Assembly: GCF_014397005.1 (NCBI RefSeq)
Contig: NZ_JACGWS010000008.1
Location: 186,001 to 250,000, forward strand
Length of the DNA: 64,000 nucleotides
From: Kordia aestuariivivens
GTDB taxonomy: Bacteria; Bacteroidota; Bacteroidia; Flavobacteriales; Flavobacteriaceae
Reading direction: 5' to 3'
Within the stretch, counting starts at the first letter, position 1. Every line of letters starts with the position of its first letter. Positions 38,043-45,375 of this stretch are shown here, piece by piece. A model generated the notes under the pieces. That model searched no databases and was not told the DNA's origin. It saw only the letters and a program-made list of their open reading frames with translations. Position numbers and translations under genes: made by a program.

Positions 38043-38222
38043 GATCTGCTTATTCTACGCTTTTGCTGGACTTGTAAAAGCGGTACGCAATGCGCAACAT
38101 AATTTGAGAAGGCAGCTTCTTTCTAAATTTTATATTTTAATGAACTTTATCCTTTAGGATTTGGCTATTCCATTATGGATTTATTTAAAATCAAAAACCT
38201 CGAACCAATGTTCGAGGTTTTC
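38043..38222 (+). ncRNA. Candidate small structured RNA
   Basis: Between the direct repeat and a strong terminator lie nested hairpins: CGCTTTT (38058-38064) with AAAAGCG (38076-38082), and ATCCT-tt-AGGAT near 38149-38160. The terminator stem at 38194-38213 closes the segment. No ORF is present. No promoter box was confirmed, so the call rests on structure only. Confidence 0.3.
38194..38222. terminator. Strong bidirectional terminator
   Basis: AAAACCTCGAAC (38194-38205) pairs with GTTCGAGGTTTT (38210-38221) around CAAT. T runs are present on both strands, so it can serve the micro-protein gene on the minus strand and any plus-strand RNA. Confidence 0.88.
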
Positions 38223-38278
38223 TTACTCAGAATAATTTTAGTTTTACGATTATTAGGGTTTCTAGGTAACTATTCTGT

Positions 38279-38389
38279 TTATTTTAAATACAAATAAAGT
38301 GATATGATTAGAAATAGCGTTTCAATAATCATAGCAGTAAGAAAACCTACTATAAACCATTTGAAACGTTCTAACTTTTGTATGCTCAT
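38279..38389 (-). CDS. Micro-protein, single transmembrane helix (36 aa)
   Basis: The 36-residue protein begins MSIQKLERFKWFIVGFLTAM and continues with a hydrophobic helix ending SLYLYLK. It resembles the neighbouring 34-residue protein at 38628-38732. Both have M-(S/N)-I, then ER(F/C)KWF and then G-rich hydrophobic residues. The shared pattern across two separate genes argues for real coding. It is followed by a terminator at 38194-38222. The function is unknown; membrane toxin-like or regulatory peptides are possibilities. Confidence 0.6.
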   Translation of the reverse strand: MSIQKLERFKWFIVGFLTAMIIETLFLIISLYLYLK

Positions 38390-38447
38390 ATTTATTTCCC
38401 GCGAAGGCGTGAATCTTTTAGATAAATCCTTATTTTTGTTTAAGTAG

Positions 38448-38488
38448 CAAGACGGTTTTATTTGCCTTTTACAAAATACCGTCTTGCC
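38448..38488. repeat. Hairpin GCAAGACGGT / ACCGTCTTGC
   Basis: Ten-base perfect arms separated by 21 nt, located between the two micro-protein genes. It could be a terminator or a riboregulator of the upstream gene. Confidence 0.7.
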
Positions 38489-38524
38489 CTAAACAGCAGA
38501 ATTCGACTAAAATTCTGCAATCAA

Positions 38525-38615
38525 TAACACGTCTTGAATGTCAGCACTTGTATTCGGAAAAGTGCTTTCTAGTAGTAACTTAAAGTGAAAAAATGATACT
38601 ATTCTCGACGTGTTT
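38525..38615. repeat. Nested stem (AACACGTC/GACGTGTT with inner AGCACTT/AAGTGCT)
   Basis: The outer arms lie at about 38526-38533 and 38606-38613, and the inner stem at about 38543-38576. The structure lies just downstream of the 34-residue micro-protein gene on its strand. Confidence 0.55.
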
Positions 38616-38627
38616 TTTCTTCTTATC

Positions 38628-38732
38628 TCATAAAAAATAAAAGACTACGGTACAAGTTATTAATGATATGATTAGCCCTATACATACTCCTGCTGTAAAC
38701 CATTTGCATCGCTCAGCATTATCAATATTCAT
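38628..38732 (-). CDS. Micro-protein, single transmembrane helix (34 aa)
   Basis: The 34-residue protein begins MNIDNAERCKWFTAGVCIGL, continues with a hydrophobic helix and ends VVFYFL. It is a paralogue in pattern of the 36-residue protein at 38279-38389: ERCKWFTAG corresponds to ERFKWFIVG. A single helix with a short polar N-terminus is predicted. It is separated from its paralogue by about 240 nt of hairpin-rich sequence. The function is unknown. Confidence 0.6.
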   Translation of the reverse strand: MNIDNAERCKWFTAGVCIGLIISLITCTVVFYFL

Positions 38733-38869
38733 AATCGTTAATTGTTTAGAAATACCGTTTCATAACACCTATACTTATGGTGTTTAATCAACTATTTTAT
38801 CTTCTACTAACCCGATTTTCAACTTGAATTAAGCACCCTAAAGAATCATTTTCTTAAGAACGACCTAAC

Positions 38870-39274
38870 TTAACATCCCGGGCAAATTATAGGCTTTATT
38901 ACCGACATGGGCTTAGGAATATAATTTTTACTGTTAAGATTCCAGCCACTCTCTTTTGTCCAAAGATGTTTTCTGTTCTTGATGTTCTCCATTCTTTTTT
39001 CTGATTCGTGCTTCCAAAAAGAGTTTGGATATTTTTCAATAAGCTTGGTATAATTTAATATGATTGTATCTGGTGATGTTTTTAACTCATTAAGAACATT
39101 TTCTTCATATAATTTGAAAGGCTCTAAATAATTTTCCTTAATGTAATTTAGTTCATTGACCAATTCAGTGTGATCTTTTTTAAGAATTTCCAATTCTTTT
39201 CTTAATGAATCTTCTTGATCGTTTTTAGCACAGCTAAAAAATAAAATGAATACTAAGAAGGTTAAATTTTTCAT
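38870..39274 (-). CDS. Small coiled-coil lipoprotein (134 aa)
   Basis: A lipoprotein signal, MKNLTFLVFILFFSC, ends with the lipobox Cys at 15. It is followed by a charged helical segment likely to form a coiled coil (about 20-75; EDSLRKELEILKKDHTELVNELNYIKENYLEPF). A C-terminal half rich in Asn, Lys and Trp ends IICPGC. I do not recognise a domain. It is one of three similar small secreted or lipoproteins in tandem on the minus strand. Confidence 0.6.
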   Translation of the reverse strand: MKNLTFLVFILFFSCAKNDQEDSLRKELEILKKDHTELVNELNYIKENYLEPFKLYEENVLNELKTSPDTIILNYTKLIEKYPNSFWKHESEKRMENIKNRKHLWTKESGWNLNSKNYIPKPMSVIKPIICPGC

Positions 39275-39308
39275 GTTATACAGATTTGATTTTGATATTC
39301 ATTAATAT

Positions 39309-39728
39309 TTATTCAATATAATATTCCCATCTGACTTTGTATTTGACAATTGTTGAATCATTAATCTTTTCAATTAAAAATAAATTTGGATAAACTTTAT
39401 ATGGATATAATGGGTTTATTTTGTCAACGTCTTTTTTAAGGTCTTCAATATTTGATATTTTGATATTTTTTAAATAAATAACAGAACAAGTATCAGCTTG
39501 CTTTTTATTAGAGAGAAACATTTCTTTATCAATGTAAAAGGTAATTTCCCCGTCTTTCTTTATTCCTTTAGTATAAAATTTTTCTTTGATATTTTTTCCA
39601 TTTACTTCAACCAAATAAGTTTTTTTACTATTTGAGTCAAAATGTAAATACACGTTTTGCTTTTTTACTTCTTGAGCTAAACAAAAAAAGCAGGAAAATA
39701 ATAAGAGTATCGAAGTTAAATTTTTCAT
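39309..39728 (-). CDS. Small secreted protein (139 aa)
   Basis: The frame extends to a TTG at 39737, but the ATG at 39728 gives MKNLTSILLLFSCFFCLAQ, a proper signal peptide. The mature part has beta-type strands (NVYLHFDSNSKKTYLVEVNGKNIKEKFYTKG) and ends VKYKVRWEYYIE. No known family was recognised. It begins MKNLT like the neighbouring lipoprotein, which suggests a recent duplication of the signal region. Confidence 0.55.
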   Translation of the reverse strand: MKNLTSILLLFSCFFCLAQEVKKQNVYLHFDSNSKKTYLVEVNGKNIKEKFYTKGIKKDGEITFYIDKEMFLSNKKQADTCSVIYLKNIKISNIEDLKKDVDKINPLYPYKVYPNLFLIEKINDSTIVKYKVRWEYYIE

Positions 39729-39775
39729 GACATACAAGTTTCGTTAATATTGATTAGCAGAAATCTATATACATT

Positions 39776-40378
39776 TTATTTTTTCTTGTAGAATTGTAAT
39801 TGTTCACAGTCCATACATAAATTATCATCTAGGGTTGCTATTTTTGGATGTGTTGCATCACTCAAACTTATCCTATAATTATTTATTATAATTTTTCCGT
39901 TTATGTATTTATTGGAAGAATTTTTGAATTTAAGTTTTTCAGCTTTGAGTAATTTTTTGTTTTTATATATGAAACAACTATCTTCTTGAATTCTAATTGA
40001 TGTAACTTTAGCGTCTTTTGCATTATGATTAGGTTTCAAGATATATATTCCCGTAAATCTTTCTATTATATTATTTTTATTAGTATTGGTATTTATAGTA
40101 TGTATTCTATCCCAAATATATAAGTCAACTAATTCATCTTTTCCGATAAGGCTCGTATACTCTTTAATCAAAGATGTATCAATACTTTCTCCTTTTTCTT
40201 TACTGAGAATATTGTAAAACTTATACATTGCCGAATTCTCAAAATCAGCATGTAAAGCTGTAAGACTATCTATTTTTCCTTGTAAATCTTCACACGAATT
40301 ATCATTCTGCTTTTGCTGACAAGCAAAACAAAATAAAAGAATAATGAAGCTGCTAATGGCTATTGTTTTTGTTTTCAT
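39776..40378 (-). CDS. Lipoprotein of unknown function (200 aa)
   Basis: A signal peptide ends in the lipobox CFAC, with Cys at about residue 20. The mature protein has a helical N-terminal part (SCEDLQGKIDSLTALHADFENSAMYKFYNILSKEKGES) followed by beta-rich sequence. It contains Cys near residue 135 and a C-terminal CMDCEQLQFYKKK with a CxxC. I do not recognise the domain. It probably belongs to the same minus-strand group as the lipoproteins before it and the zincin gene after it. Confidence 0.55.
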   Translation of the reverse strand: MKTKTIAISSFIILLFCFACQQKQNDNSCEDLQGKIDSLTALHADFENSAMYKFYNILSKEKGESIDTSLIKEYTSLIGKDELVDLYIWDRIHTINTNTNKNNIIERFTGIYILKPNHNAKDAKVTSIRIQEDSCFIYKNKKLLKAEKLKFKNSSNKYINGKIIINNYRISLSDATHPKIATLDDNLCMDCEQLQFYKKK

Positions 40379-40390
40379 TTTAATTACGAT

Positions 40391-42250
40391 TTAATTACAA
40401 TTTACACCTGTACTATTATACTCTTGGTTCATTATATTTTCATATCTATTATATTTTCTTTGACCTTCAGGGATATTCGCTTCGTCAATATCAACTTGTT
40501 CCTTAAATTTTTTCCACGCATCTGTATATTGACTATTATTACCATTAATACTGGAAGTCTGTCTTAAACCAGCCCAAGATATTGCTTCATAAAATTCTTC
40601 AGGGTTAATTCTTGTGATACCTTTTGCTGTATCATAATCTTTCATAGCTTGAATAAGAGTTTCTCTGTAAAATGAAGCCATTTGGTTGTGATGGGCTAAT
40701 GAATAATCTGGATATAATGCCCATGTAATTAGATTCCCTGCTGAATTTTGTGAAGACTCTACATTGCCATAAGCCATAGTATAATGTGCTATACCTTGAT
40801 AATTGTTTCGTAATGCGTCATATTCAGTTATAGATATAATATTATAATTTTCTACTAATTCTTTTAATTTCCTGTAAAGCTCAGCATGTATTATTTCGTG
40901 GACAATTGTTTTAACCATTATAATATTACTTACATGTGACAATGATTGACTATTAAAGTTAAGAAAGGCAGTATCTTGCTGTTGATTTAAGCTAGTCTGC
41001 CCTGTATTACTCCATTGAGAACTACTAAAAATTCCCCATTCTAAATGTAATACAGGATACGTTGGTTCAAATTTTTTAATTATTTTACTTATCTGTTTTG
41101 TTGCTATGACATCGTCTTTAATTGATTTAAGACAAGTTTGGTTTTGGAATTCAACGGTCTCGTTAATTTCAATAATCAATTCTAAATCAAAATCTATTAT
41201 TGCATTCTCTGAAGCAGTAAGGACATTTATAGCAAACTCTTGCGACACTTCACTACAACCATTTTCATCTAAATAATTAATAATGGCAGTCCATTGTCTA
41301 AGTGTTAAACTAACTTGCTCCAAAATTTCAGGGTCAATAGTAGTGGTATCTACGGTATCAAAAGAAAAGGTATTAATACATTCCAAAATAGATTGCTTTA
41401 CTATATCTTCTTCTGAAATTGGTGAAGTCAAAACATCCGTAGTATTGTCATTTGTTGCATCTCCATCAGTTGTATCACCGCTTCCACCCGTAGTTGAAGG
41501 AGTTGAAGGGTCAGTGGTATTATCGTCAGTTCCATTACCAGTTCCACTACCACTTGGCGGACAATAAATAACGATATTGGTGTACGTGGTACAAGGAACA
41601 TCATTTGCGCCTTCATGCTCACAACCGTTCTGTATATGCCCATTAGTTGAATATAAATATGAAGTTCTTGAACCGTCTGGCACATGATATTCTGCATACG
41701 TAATAGTACATGGTAACGAGTCTTCGCCTAGTATGTCTGATAAGTTTACGGCAAGTGGCTCGTATGTTATTTCGTAAGGGGAGTTTACGTGTCGTGTTGC
41801 TAAAAACTCTTGTCTTTGTGACTCAGTAAAATGATACGTTATCAAACTAGCATCATAATCATCCATAGTTTCATTGTATGAAAAAACAGCATTCTCTAAT
41901 ACACTGCTTGTATCGTTTGCACGACTGATGCTAAACGTGTATGAATGTGCATTCGTTTCCACATTTTCAACAAACTTTACAATACTTGCGTCAATAGTGA
42001 AATTATATAGTTCACTATACGTACTTTCTGCAAGGCTGCCTTGTTGTAGTGTTGCTAAACTTCTCATTTTATCACTAAGCTTGTTGTTACTATCTACGTC
42101 TTGTTTTGACATTAGAGTTGATCTAAAAGGAGATTCTTTTTGTAAAGTTTCCTCTTGTTGTACTTCTGTAACGATATCATTTTGACAATTAGTAAACAAA
42201 AACAATACCAAGATACACAAAGTGCGCATTAAATTTCTTACGATTTTCAT
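40391..42250 (-). CDS. Zincin-motif lipoprotein (619 aa)
   Basis: A lipoprotein signal, MKIVRNLMRTLCILVLFLFTNC, is followed by a beta-rich region (about 50-240). A low-complexity Thr/Asp/Gly/Ser linker (about 240-285) and a C-terminal domain follow. H451-E452-I-I-H455 in TIVHEIIHAELYRKL forms an HExxH zinc motif. A later ligand may be His in GIAHYTMAYGN (about 486) or Glu in that helix. This HEIIHAE context resembles SprT-like/mobile-element metallopeptidase domains of flavobacteria. Activity and substrate are unproven. It is the largest gene of the cargo module and is transcribed toward the small lipoproteins. Confidence 0.65.
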   Translation of the reverse strand: MKIVRNLMRTLCILVLFLFTNCQNDIVTEVQQEETLQKESPFRSTLMSKQDVDSNNKLSDKMRSLATLQQGSLAESTYSELYNFTIDASIVKFVENVETNAHSYTFSISRANDTSSVLENAVFSYNETMDDYDASLITYHFTESQRQEFLATRHVNSPYEITYEPLAVNLSDILGEDSLPCTITYAEYHVPDGSRTSYLYSTNGHIQNGCEHEGANDVPCTTYTNIVIYCPPSGSGTGNGTDDNTTDPSTPSTTGGSGDTTDGDATNDNTTDVLTSPISEEDIVKQSILECINTFSFDTVDTTTIDPEILEQVSLTLRQWTAIINYLDENGCSEVSQEFAINVLTASENAIIDFDLELIIEINETVEFQNQTCLKSIKDDVIATKQISKIIKKFEPTYPVLHLEWGIFSSSQWSNTGQTSLNQQQDTAFLNFNSQSLSHVSNIIMVKTIVHEIIHAELYRKLKELVENYNIISITEYDALRNNYQGIAHYTMAYGNVESSQNSAGNLITWALYPDYSLAHHNQMASFYRETLIQAMKDYDTAKGITRINPEEFYEAISWAGLRQTSSINGNNSQYTDAWKKFKEQVDIDEANIPEGQRKYNRYENIMNQEYNSTGVNCN

Positions 42251-42595
42251 TTTTTTAGTTCTTTAGATTTACGCCTACTCTTAGAGGTTTTCGGCTACGC
42301 CCATTCTTAAAAATTATATGCAACATAATTTTAGGGAATAGGGAAATTTCTATACAGTAACTTAACCACAAATAACATGAAAAAAAGTAAGGATTGTAAG
42401 AGGAAACTTCCCCTTATTTTAGGGAAAGTTCCTTTTTTAACCTCATTACTATTTTTACATCATGAAAAAAATAAGGGTAGAAAACAAATGAAGTAAAAAT
42501 TAGGAGCGATTTCATTACATTTGTTTAAGACCAAGACAAATAAATGACATTTTTCCTGATAAAACAAATAAAAAGACAAATATCACTATAAATTT
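42251..42595. promoter_or_regulatory. Divergent intergenic region with repeated ACAAAT motifs
   Basis: The region lies between the zincin gene and the HTH gene. It holds an imperfect hairpin followed by T (42401-42438) and two TTTTAGGGAA segments (near 42329 and 42418). ACAAAT occurs at 42484, 42536, 42564 and 42576, with its complement ATTTGT at 42519. The repeated hexamers just before the HTH gene look like an operator, perhaps for the HTH protein itself. Confidence 0.4.
42401..42438 (+). terminator. Possible terminator hairpin in the divergent region
   Basis: AGGAAACTTCCCCT pairs imperfectly with AGGGAAAGTTCCT around TATTTT and is followed by TTTTTT. No gene is known upstream on this strand, so it may terminate a small RNA. 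Confidence 0.45.
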
Positions 42596-42988
42596 ATGAA
42601 TGAACGATTCGATATAGCTTTGAAAGAAGGAGGTTTATCCACAAAAGTAGTTGCGGAATCTATTGGTTTAAAAGCAAATACGCTTCGCAAGGCTATCAAT
42701 AGAGAAAGCCTTAACGATGGATATTTGATATTGATACAACAAAACTGTGGTATTTCAAGAAAATGGCTAAAAGATGGTATAAAACCTATATTGATTGACA
42801 AAGTAGAAACACTAAAATCATTCTTTGACAAAGATTTACTGAAAGCTTTGGAAAGTGTAGACAAAGACAAGATAGTGGCGTATTTGCTTTTAAGAGAAGA
42901 AGAGTTTTTAAAATTATCTTCATTTAATTCATTTGTAGACAAACTAAAAGTTTCTCAAAAAATAAGTGATATTGTGAACAAGAAATAA
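42596..42988 (+). CDS. Phage-repressor-like helix-turn-helix protein (130 aa)
   Basis: The N-terminal part (about 1-65) reads MNERFDIALKEGGLSTKVVAESIGLKANTLRKAINRESLND and contains a Cro/CI-type HTH (about 15-36). GISRKWLKDG is typical of Bacteroidota mobile-element repressors. The C-terminal half (about 66-130) is helical and Lys/Asp-rich, without a clear peptidase domain. Its gene is preceded by several ACAAAT motifs, which suggests autoregulation. It is the likely regulator of the accessory cargo. Confidence 0.68.
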   Translation: MNERFDIALKEGGLSTKVVAESIGLKANTLRKAINRESLNDGYLILIQQNCGISRKWLKDGIKPILIDKVETLKSFFDKDLLKALESVDKDKIVAYLLLREEEFLKLSSFNSFVDKLKVSQKISDIVNKK

Positions 42989-42989
42989 A

Positions 42990-43232
42990 CTATTCTTTGA
43001 CGTAGCTTTTAGCAAGTTGATTATAAAATGATTCTTCTAAATAAGACAAATTTCCTCCGTTAATTTTTCTTTTATGCAATCTTTCAAATTCATCTAACAA
43101 CTTCATTTCATCATCTAAAAGGAAGTTTACGACATCAGTTAATGTAACTGTTAGGTTATGGGTAACAGCATCATTGACGATGAATCCTAAACTTTTAAGG
43201 CGGTCTAATATCTTCTTATTATTACTCTCCAT
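42990..43232 (-). CDS. Small acidic/basic protein, convergent to the HTH gene (80 aa)
   Basis: The 80-residue protein begins MESNNKKILDRLKSLGFIVND and contains VTLTDVVNFLLDDEMKLLDEFERLHKRKINGGNL, a probable helical region. It has no signal or membrane segment and I do not recognise it. It overlaps the upstream gene (43222-44034) by 11 nt and ends 2 nt from the HTH gene stop. This makes a compact unit in which it could be a partner or antitoxin-like protein, which is inference. Confidence 0.5.
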   Translation of the reverse strand: MESNNKKILDRLKSLGFIVNDAVTHNLTVTLTDVVNFLLDDEMKLLDEFERLHKRKINGGNLSYLEESFYNQLAKSYVKE

Positions 43233-44031
43233 CTGCTACTTTCTCTAACGTTGAAAAAATCTTTTTATCCATAACTTCAGAGTCTTTTGAAATTATTTCC
43301 TTGTTTTCTTTGGTCATGGCTTTTGCTGCCATTTTAAAGTAATGATCTACTCTAATTTCTCCTATAAGTTCAATAAGATTAACAATGGAAGCTTTGTAAC
43401 TTTTTAAAGTATGTGCTTTTCTATTGATTAAATATTTGATAGAAAAAAAGATGGAAAAACCAAGAACCAAACAAATACAAAACATAACACTAGCATATAT
43501 TGGCGTTGGTAAATCTGCGTTTGTAATAAAGATTGAATGAATAACCCAAAACAGCGAAACTGCTATCCATGCAGATGCTTCTAAGACAAGTGATTTTTTT
43601 AGGTATTTATTTTTATGATCGTAAATGATACGTAATGTATAACGTATGGATAATGCAAAAAAGGAAAATGACAAGCCAAAAACAAATAACCAATATTGAA
43701 AGCTATTTCTTCCGTTAAAGGAATGTGCTAATGCCAAATCTCTTTTTACATAGTTATAGTTGTTTATTTTAGTTTTTGATAATTTGGTTTGTTCTTTGTA
43801 CAATCTTAAAAAATCTGATTTTGTAATCTCATTTTTTTCAAATTTATTAAATAAAGATTGTTGATTTTCATTCCTTTCTTTGATTATTGGTACATAGGTT
43901 TTTTTATGTTCAATCTGCTCATTTGATAAAAAATTAAATGAAACATGATAAAGAGACATCGTTATACATAAATATAAAACAATGCCTCTTAATATTTCTT
44001 TAATCTTGAACTGGTTCTTCCTCTGGCTCAT
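43222..44031 (-). CDS. Four-helix membrane protein of unknown function (269 aa)
   Basis: Adjacent Met codons at 44034 and 44031 are possible starts; the coordinates use the second. A first hydrophobic helix (about 14-32), then a periplasmic-looking charged segment, are followed by helices at about 115-133, 150-170 and 177-200. A cytoplasmic C-terminal tail (about 205-269) contains KSYKASIVNLIELIGEIRVDHYFKMAAKAMTKENKE. No family was recognised. It overlaps the next gene by 11 nt and the upstream lipoprotein by about 32 nt. The order lipoprotein-membrane protein-small protein looks like an operon. Confidence 0.55.
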   Translation of the reverse strand: MSQRKNQFKIKEILRGIVLYLCITMSLYHVSFNFLSNEQIEHKKTYVPIIKERNENQQSLFNKFEKNEITKSDFLRLYKEQTKLSKTKINNYNYVKRDLALAHSFNGRNSFQYWLFVFGLSFSFFALSIRYTLRIIYDHKNKYLKKSLVLEASAWIAVSLFWVIHSIFITNADLPTPIYASVMFCICLVLGFSIFFSIKYLINRKAHTLKSYKASIVNLIELIGEIRVDHYFKMAAKAMTKENKEIISKDSEVMDKKIFSTLEKVADGE

Positions 44032-44170
44032 CATCTACTTGTCCGTCATTTGCGGGATCAACCACTGTAATATCTGGTTCATCCTCGTTAGTTAATGTTT
44101 CGGGTGTACAGCTTGTGTACATTACTGAAAATAAAAATGTAAATACTGCTGTTAAAAATACTTTTTTCAT
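44000..44170 (-). CDS. Small acidic lipoprotein (56 aa)
   Basis: A 56-residue protein too short for the ORF threshold. The signal MKKVFLTAVFTFLFSVMYTSC ends in a lipobox with Cys at 21. The mature part is a short, strongly acidic tail (TPETLTNEDEPDITVVDP and then Asp/Glu-rich). Its 3' end overlaps the start of the four-helix membrane protein gene, so the two are translationally coupled. The function is unknown. Confidence 0.65.
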   Translation of the reverse strand: MKKVFLTAVFTFLFSVMYTSCTPETLTNEDEPDITVVDPANDGQVDDEPEEEPVQD

Positions 44171-44336
44171 AATACTTTAGGTTTAAATTAGAATTCCATA
44201 AAGAGGTAAATTACTAATAAAACAGAAAGCAAAACAGTAAGTAATAACTATATTTTCGTTACATATTACCTTTTTCCTTATTTGATATAATTAAGGAAAA
44301 ATGTCTTACAAAGATAAAAGTTAGGAGTCTAGTCAC

Positions 44337-44353
44337 TTACGGAAATACCGTAA
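44337..44353. repeat. Palindrome TTACGG-N5-CCGTAA (site 1)
   Basis: A perfect 6-bp inverted repeat 167 bp upstream of the small lipoprotein start. It may be an operator. Confidence 0.6.
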
Positions 44354-44412
44354 AATAAGTACAGTTTTACAGTATTGAAATCTTCACCTTACAATTATAA
44401 TACTAGCAATCC

Positions 44413-44428
44413 TTACGGGTTTCCGTAA
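44413..44428. repeat. Palindrome TTACGG-N4-CCGTAA (site 2)
   Basis: A second copy with a 4-nt spacer, 76 bp from site 1 (start to start). Confidence 0.6.
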
Positions 44429-44609
44429 TGTAACAATGTATTCAAAATGCTGGATTTTATTTATTTAATTTGAAATTCAATTTGTTTTTCTCTTTTTCGG
44501 CTAAATTTTCTCTACTAAACACCTTTTTTAATTATTCCGATTTTATTCTCTTGTTAGTATTTATTTTTCTTTTTTGAAATTCATAAGTCATTCATGTATC
44601 GCTTTGATT

Positions 44610-44630
44610 CAAAGTAATACTTTAAGGTTT
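44610..44630 (+). repeat. 21-bp direct repeat with palindromic core, copy 2
   Basis: Begins AAAGTAATACTTTAAGG; copy 1 is at 38022-38042. Confidence 0.65.
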
Positions 44631-45086
44631 TTTACGACCCATAAATTTTTCTATTTGTTCGATTTTGTACCGAATGATAAAAGTGAATAAATCATATTTT
44701 AAGTGTTTCTTTTCATATTTGTTTTAGATATGAAGTTTAAAGACTTTGAGTAGTTTAAAACAAATAGTAATCTAAGTAAGAAAAGAAGTTATTATCATTT
44801 GAAATTTATAGTATAATACAAACTGAAAAAGATCCATAACGGATCAATTAGATATAAAATCAATTCGCAAAGAAGCAAAACCCAATATGGAGATCAATAG
44901 GGTTTTAAAGGATCAGATCACAGTAGTTATTATGAGTAACGTTGCAATTTTCAGGGTACTTTTTATTTCCAAATATTTTATTAAAGGATATCTTCAACTC
45001 GTTAAAGTAACTCATAATTTGAAAAACACATGATTTTTAGTTGAAAACTGTTGGGTATCGTCCTAAAGTTTGTCTACATATTATTA

Positions 45087-45272
45087 TTAATCTGTTATTC
45101 CAAACTTCTCTAGAATGGTTTCCAATAAGCACCATTTGGTTAATGAAGACTGAAAAAGGTTTACTCCAACAAAGGCGGTAAACCAAAGCCAGTTCATATT
45201 TACATATATAGCTAATAATAGACTTATAAGTATAAAACTTCCTGCTACACCTCTAACAACTCGATTTTTCAT
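45087..45272 (-). CDS. DUF2892 (YgaP-like) small membrane protein
   Basis: The 61-residue protein matches the DUF2892 two-helix pattern. It has MKNRVVRGVAGSFILISLLLAIYVN, then WLWFTAFVGVNLFQSSLTKWCLLETILEKFG. The family is often attached to rhodanese domains or found beside efflux and sulfur-related genes. The single Cys before LLETIL is the usual position. It is downstream of the RND gene on the same strand with a 103-nt gap. Confidence 0.82.
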   Translation of the reverse strand: MKNRVVRGVAGSFILISLLLAIYVNMNWLWFTAFVGVNLFQSSLTKWCLLETILEKFGITD

Positions 45273-45375
45273 AACGCTTCATTTTTTAAATGTATTACTT
45301 AATATTTTCATCTTTATAGGAATTGTATTATATCTTATTGATATTGCTCTACAACAGTTACAATCAATAACTTTA

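Larger units (their letters stand above)
37086..38278. other. 1.2-kb noncoding region rich in palindromes
   Basis: The region is very AT-rich with no acceptable ORF on either strand. It contains a cluster of AAAAGT...ACTTTT palindromes (37241-37730), a 14-bp inverted repeat (37487-37500 with 37621-37634) and an AACCCGA-aaaa-TCGGGTT hairpin (37343-37360). It also holds the 19-bp direct repeat copy 2 and a possible small RNA ending at the terminator 38194-38222. Candidate roles are origin, partition site or regulatory region. Confidence 0.55.
44171..45086. other. AT-rich noncoding region at the right side of the accessory module
   Basis: No gene was recognised on either strand. It contains two TTACGG palindromes (44337-44353, 44413-44428) and the second 21-bp direct repeat (44610-44630). 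AAACACC-T-run and TTTTTCGG segments resemble those in the 37.1-38.0 kb noncoding region. Confidence 0.45.

Noticed and set aside
42329-42438. tRNA or other stable RNA in the divergent region
   Set aside because: Repeats and an imperfect hairpin are present, but no cloverleaf was found.
44171-45086. Coding genes in the right-hand noncoding region
   Set aside because: Only very short frames without signals or shared patterns were visible; not reported as genes.
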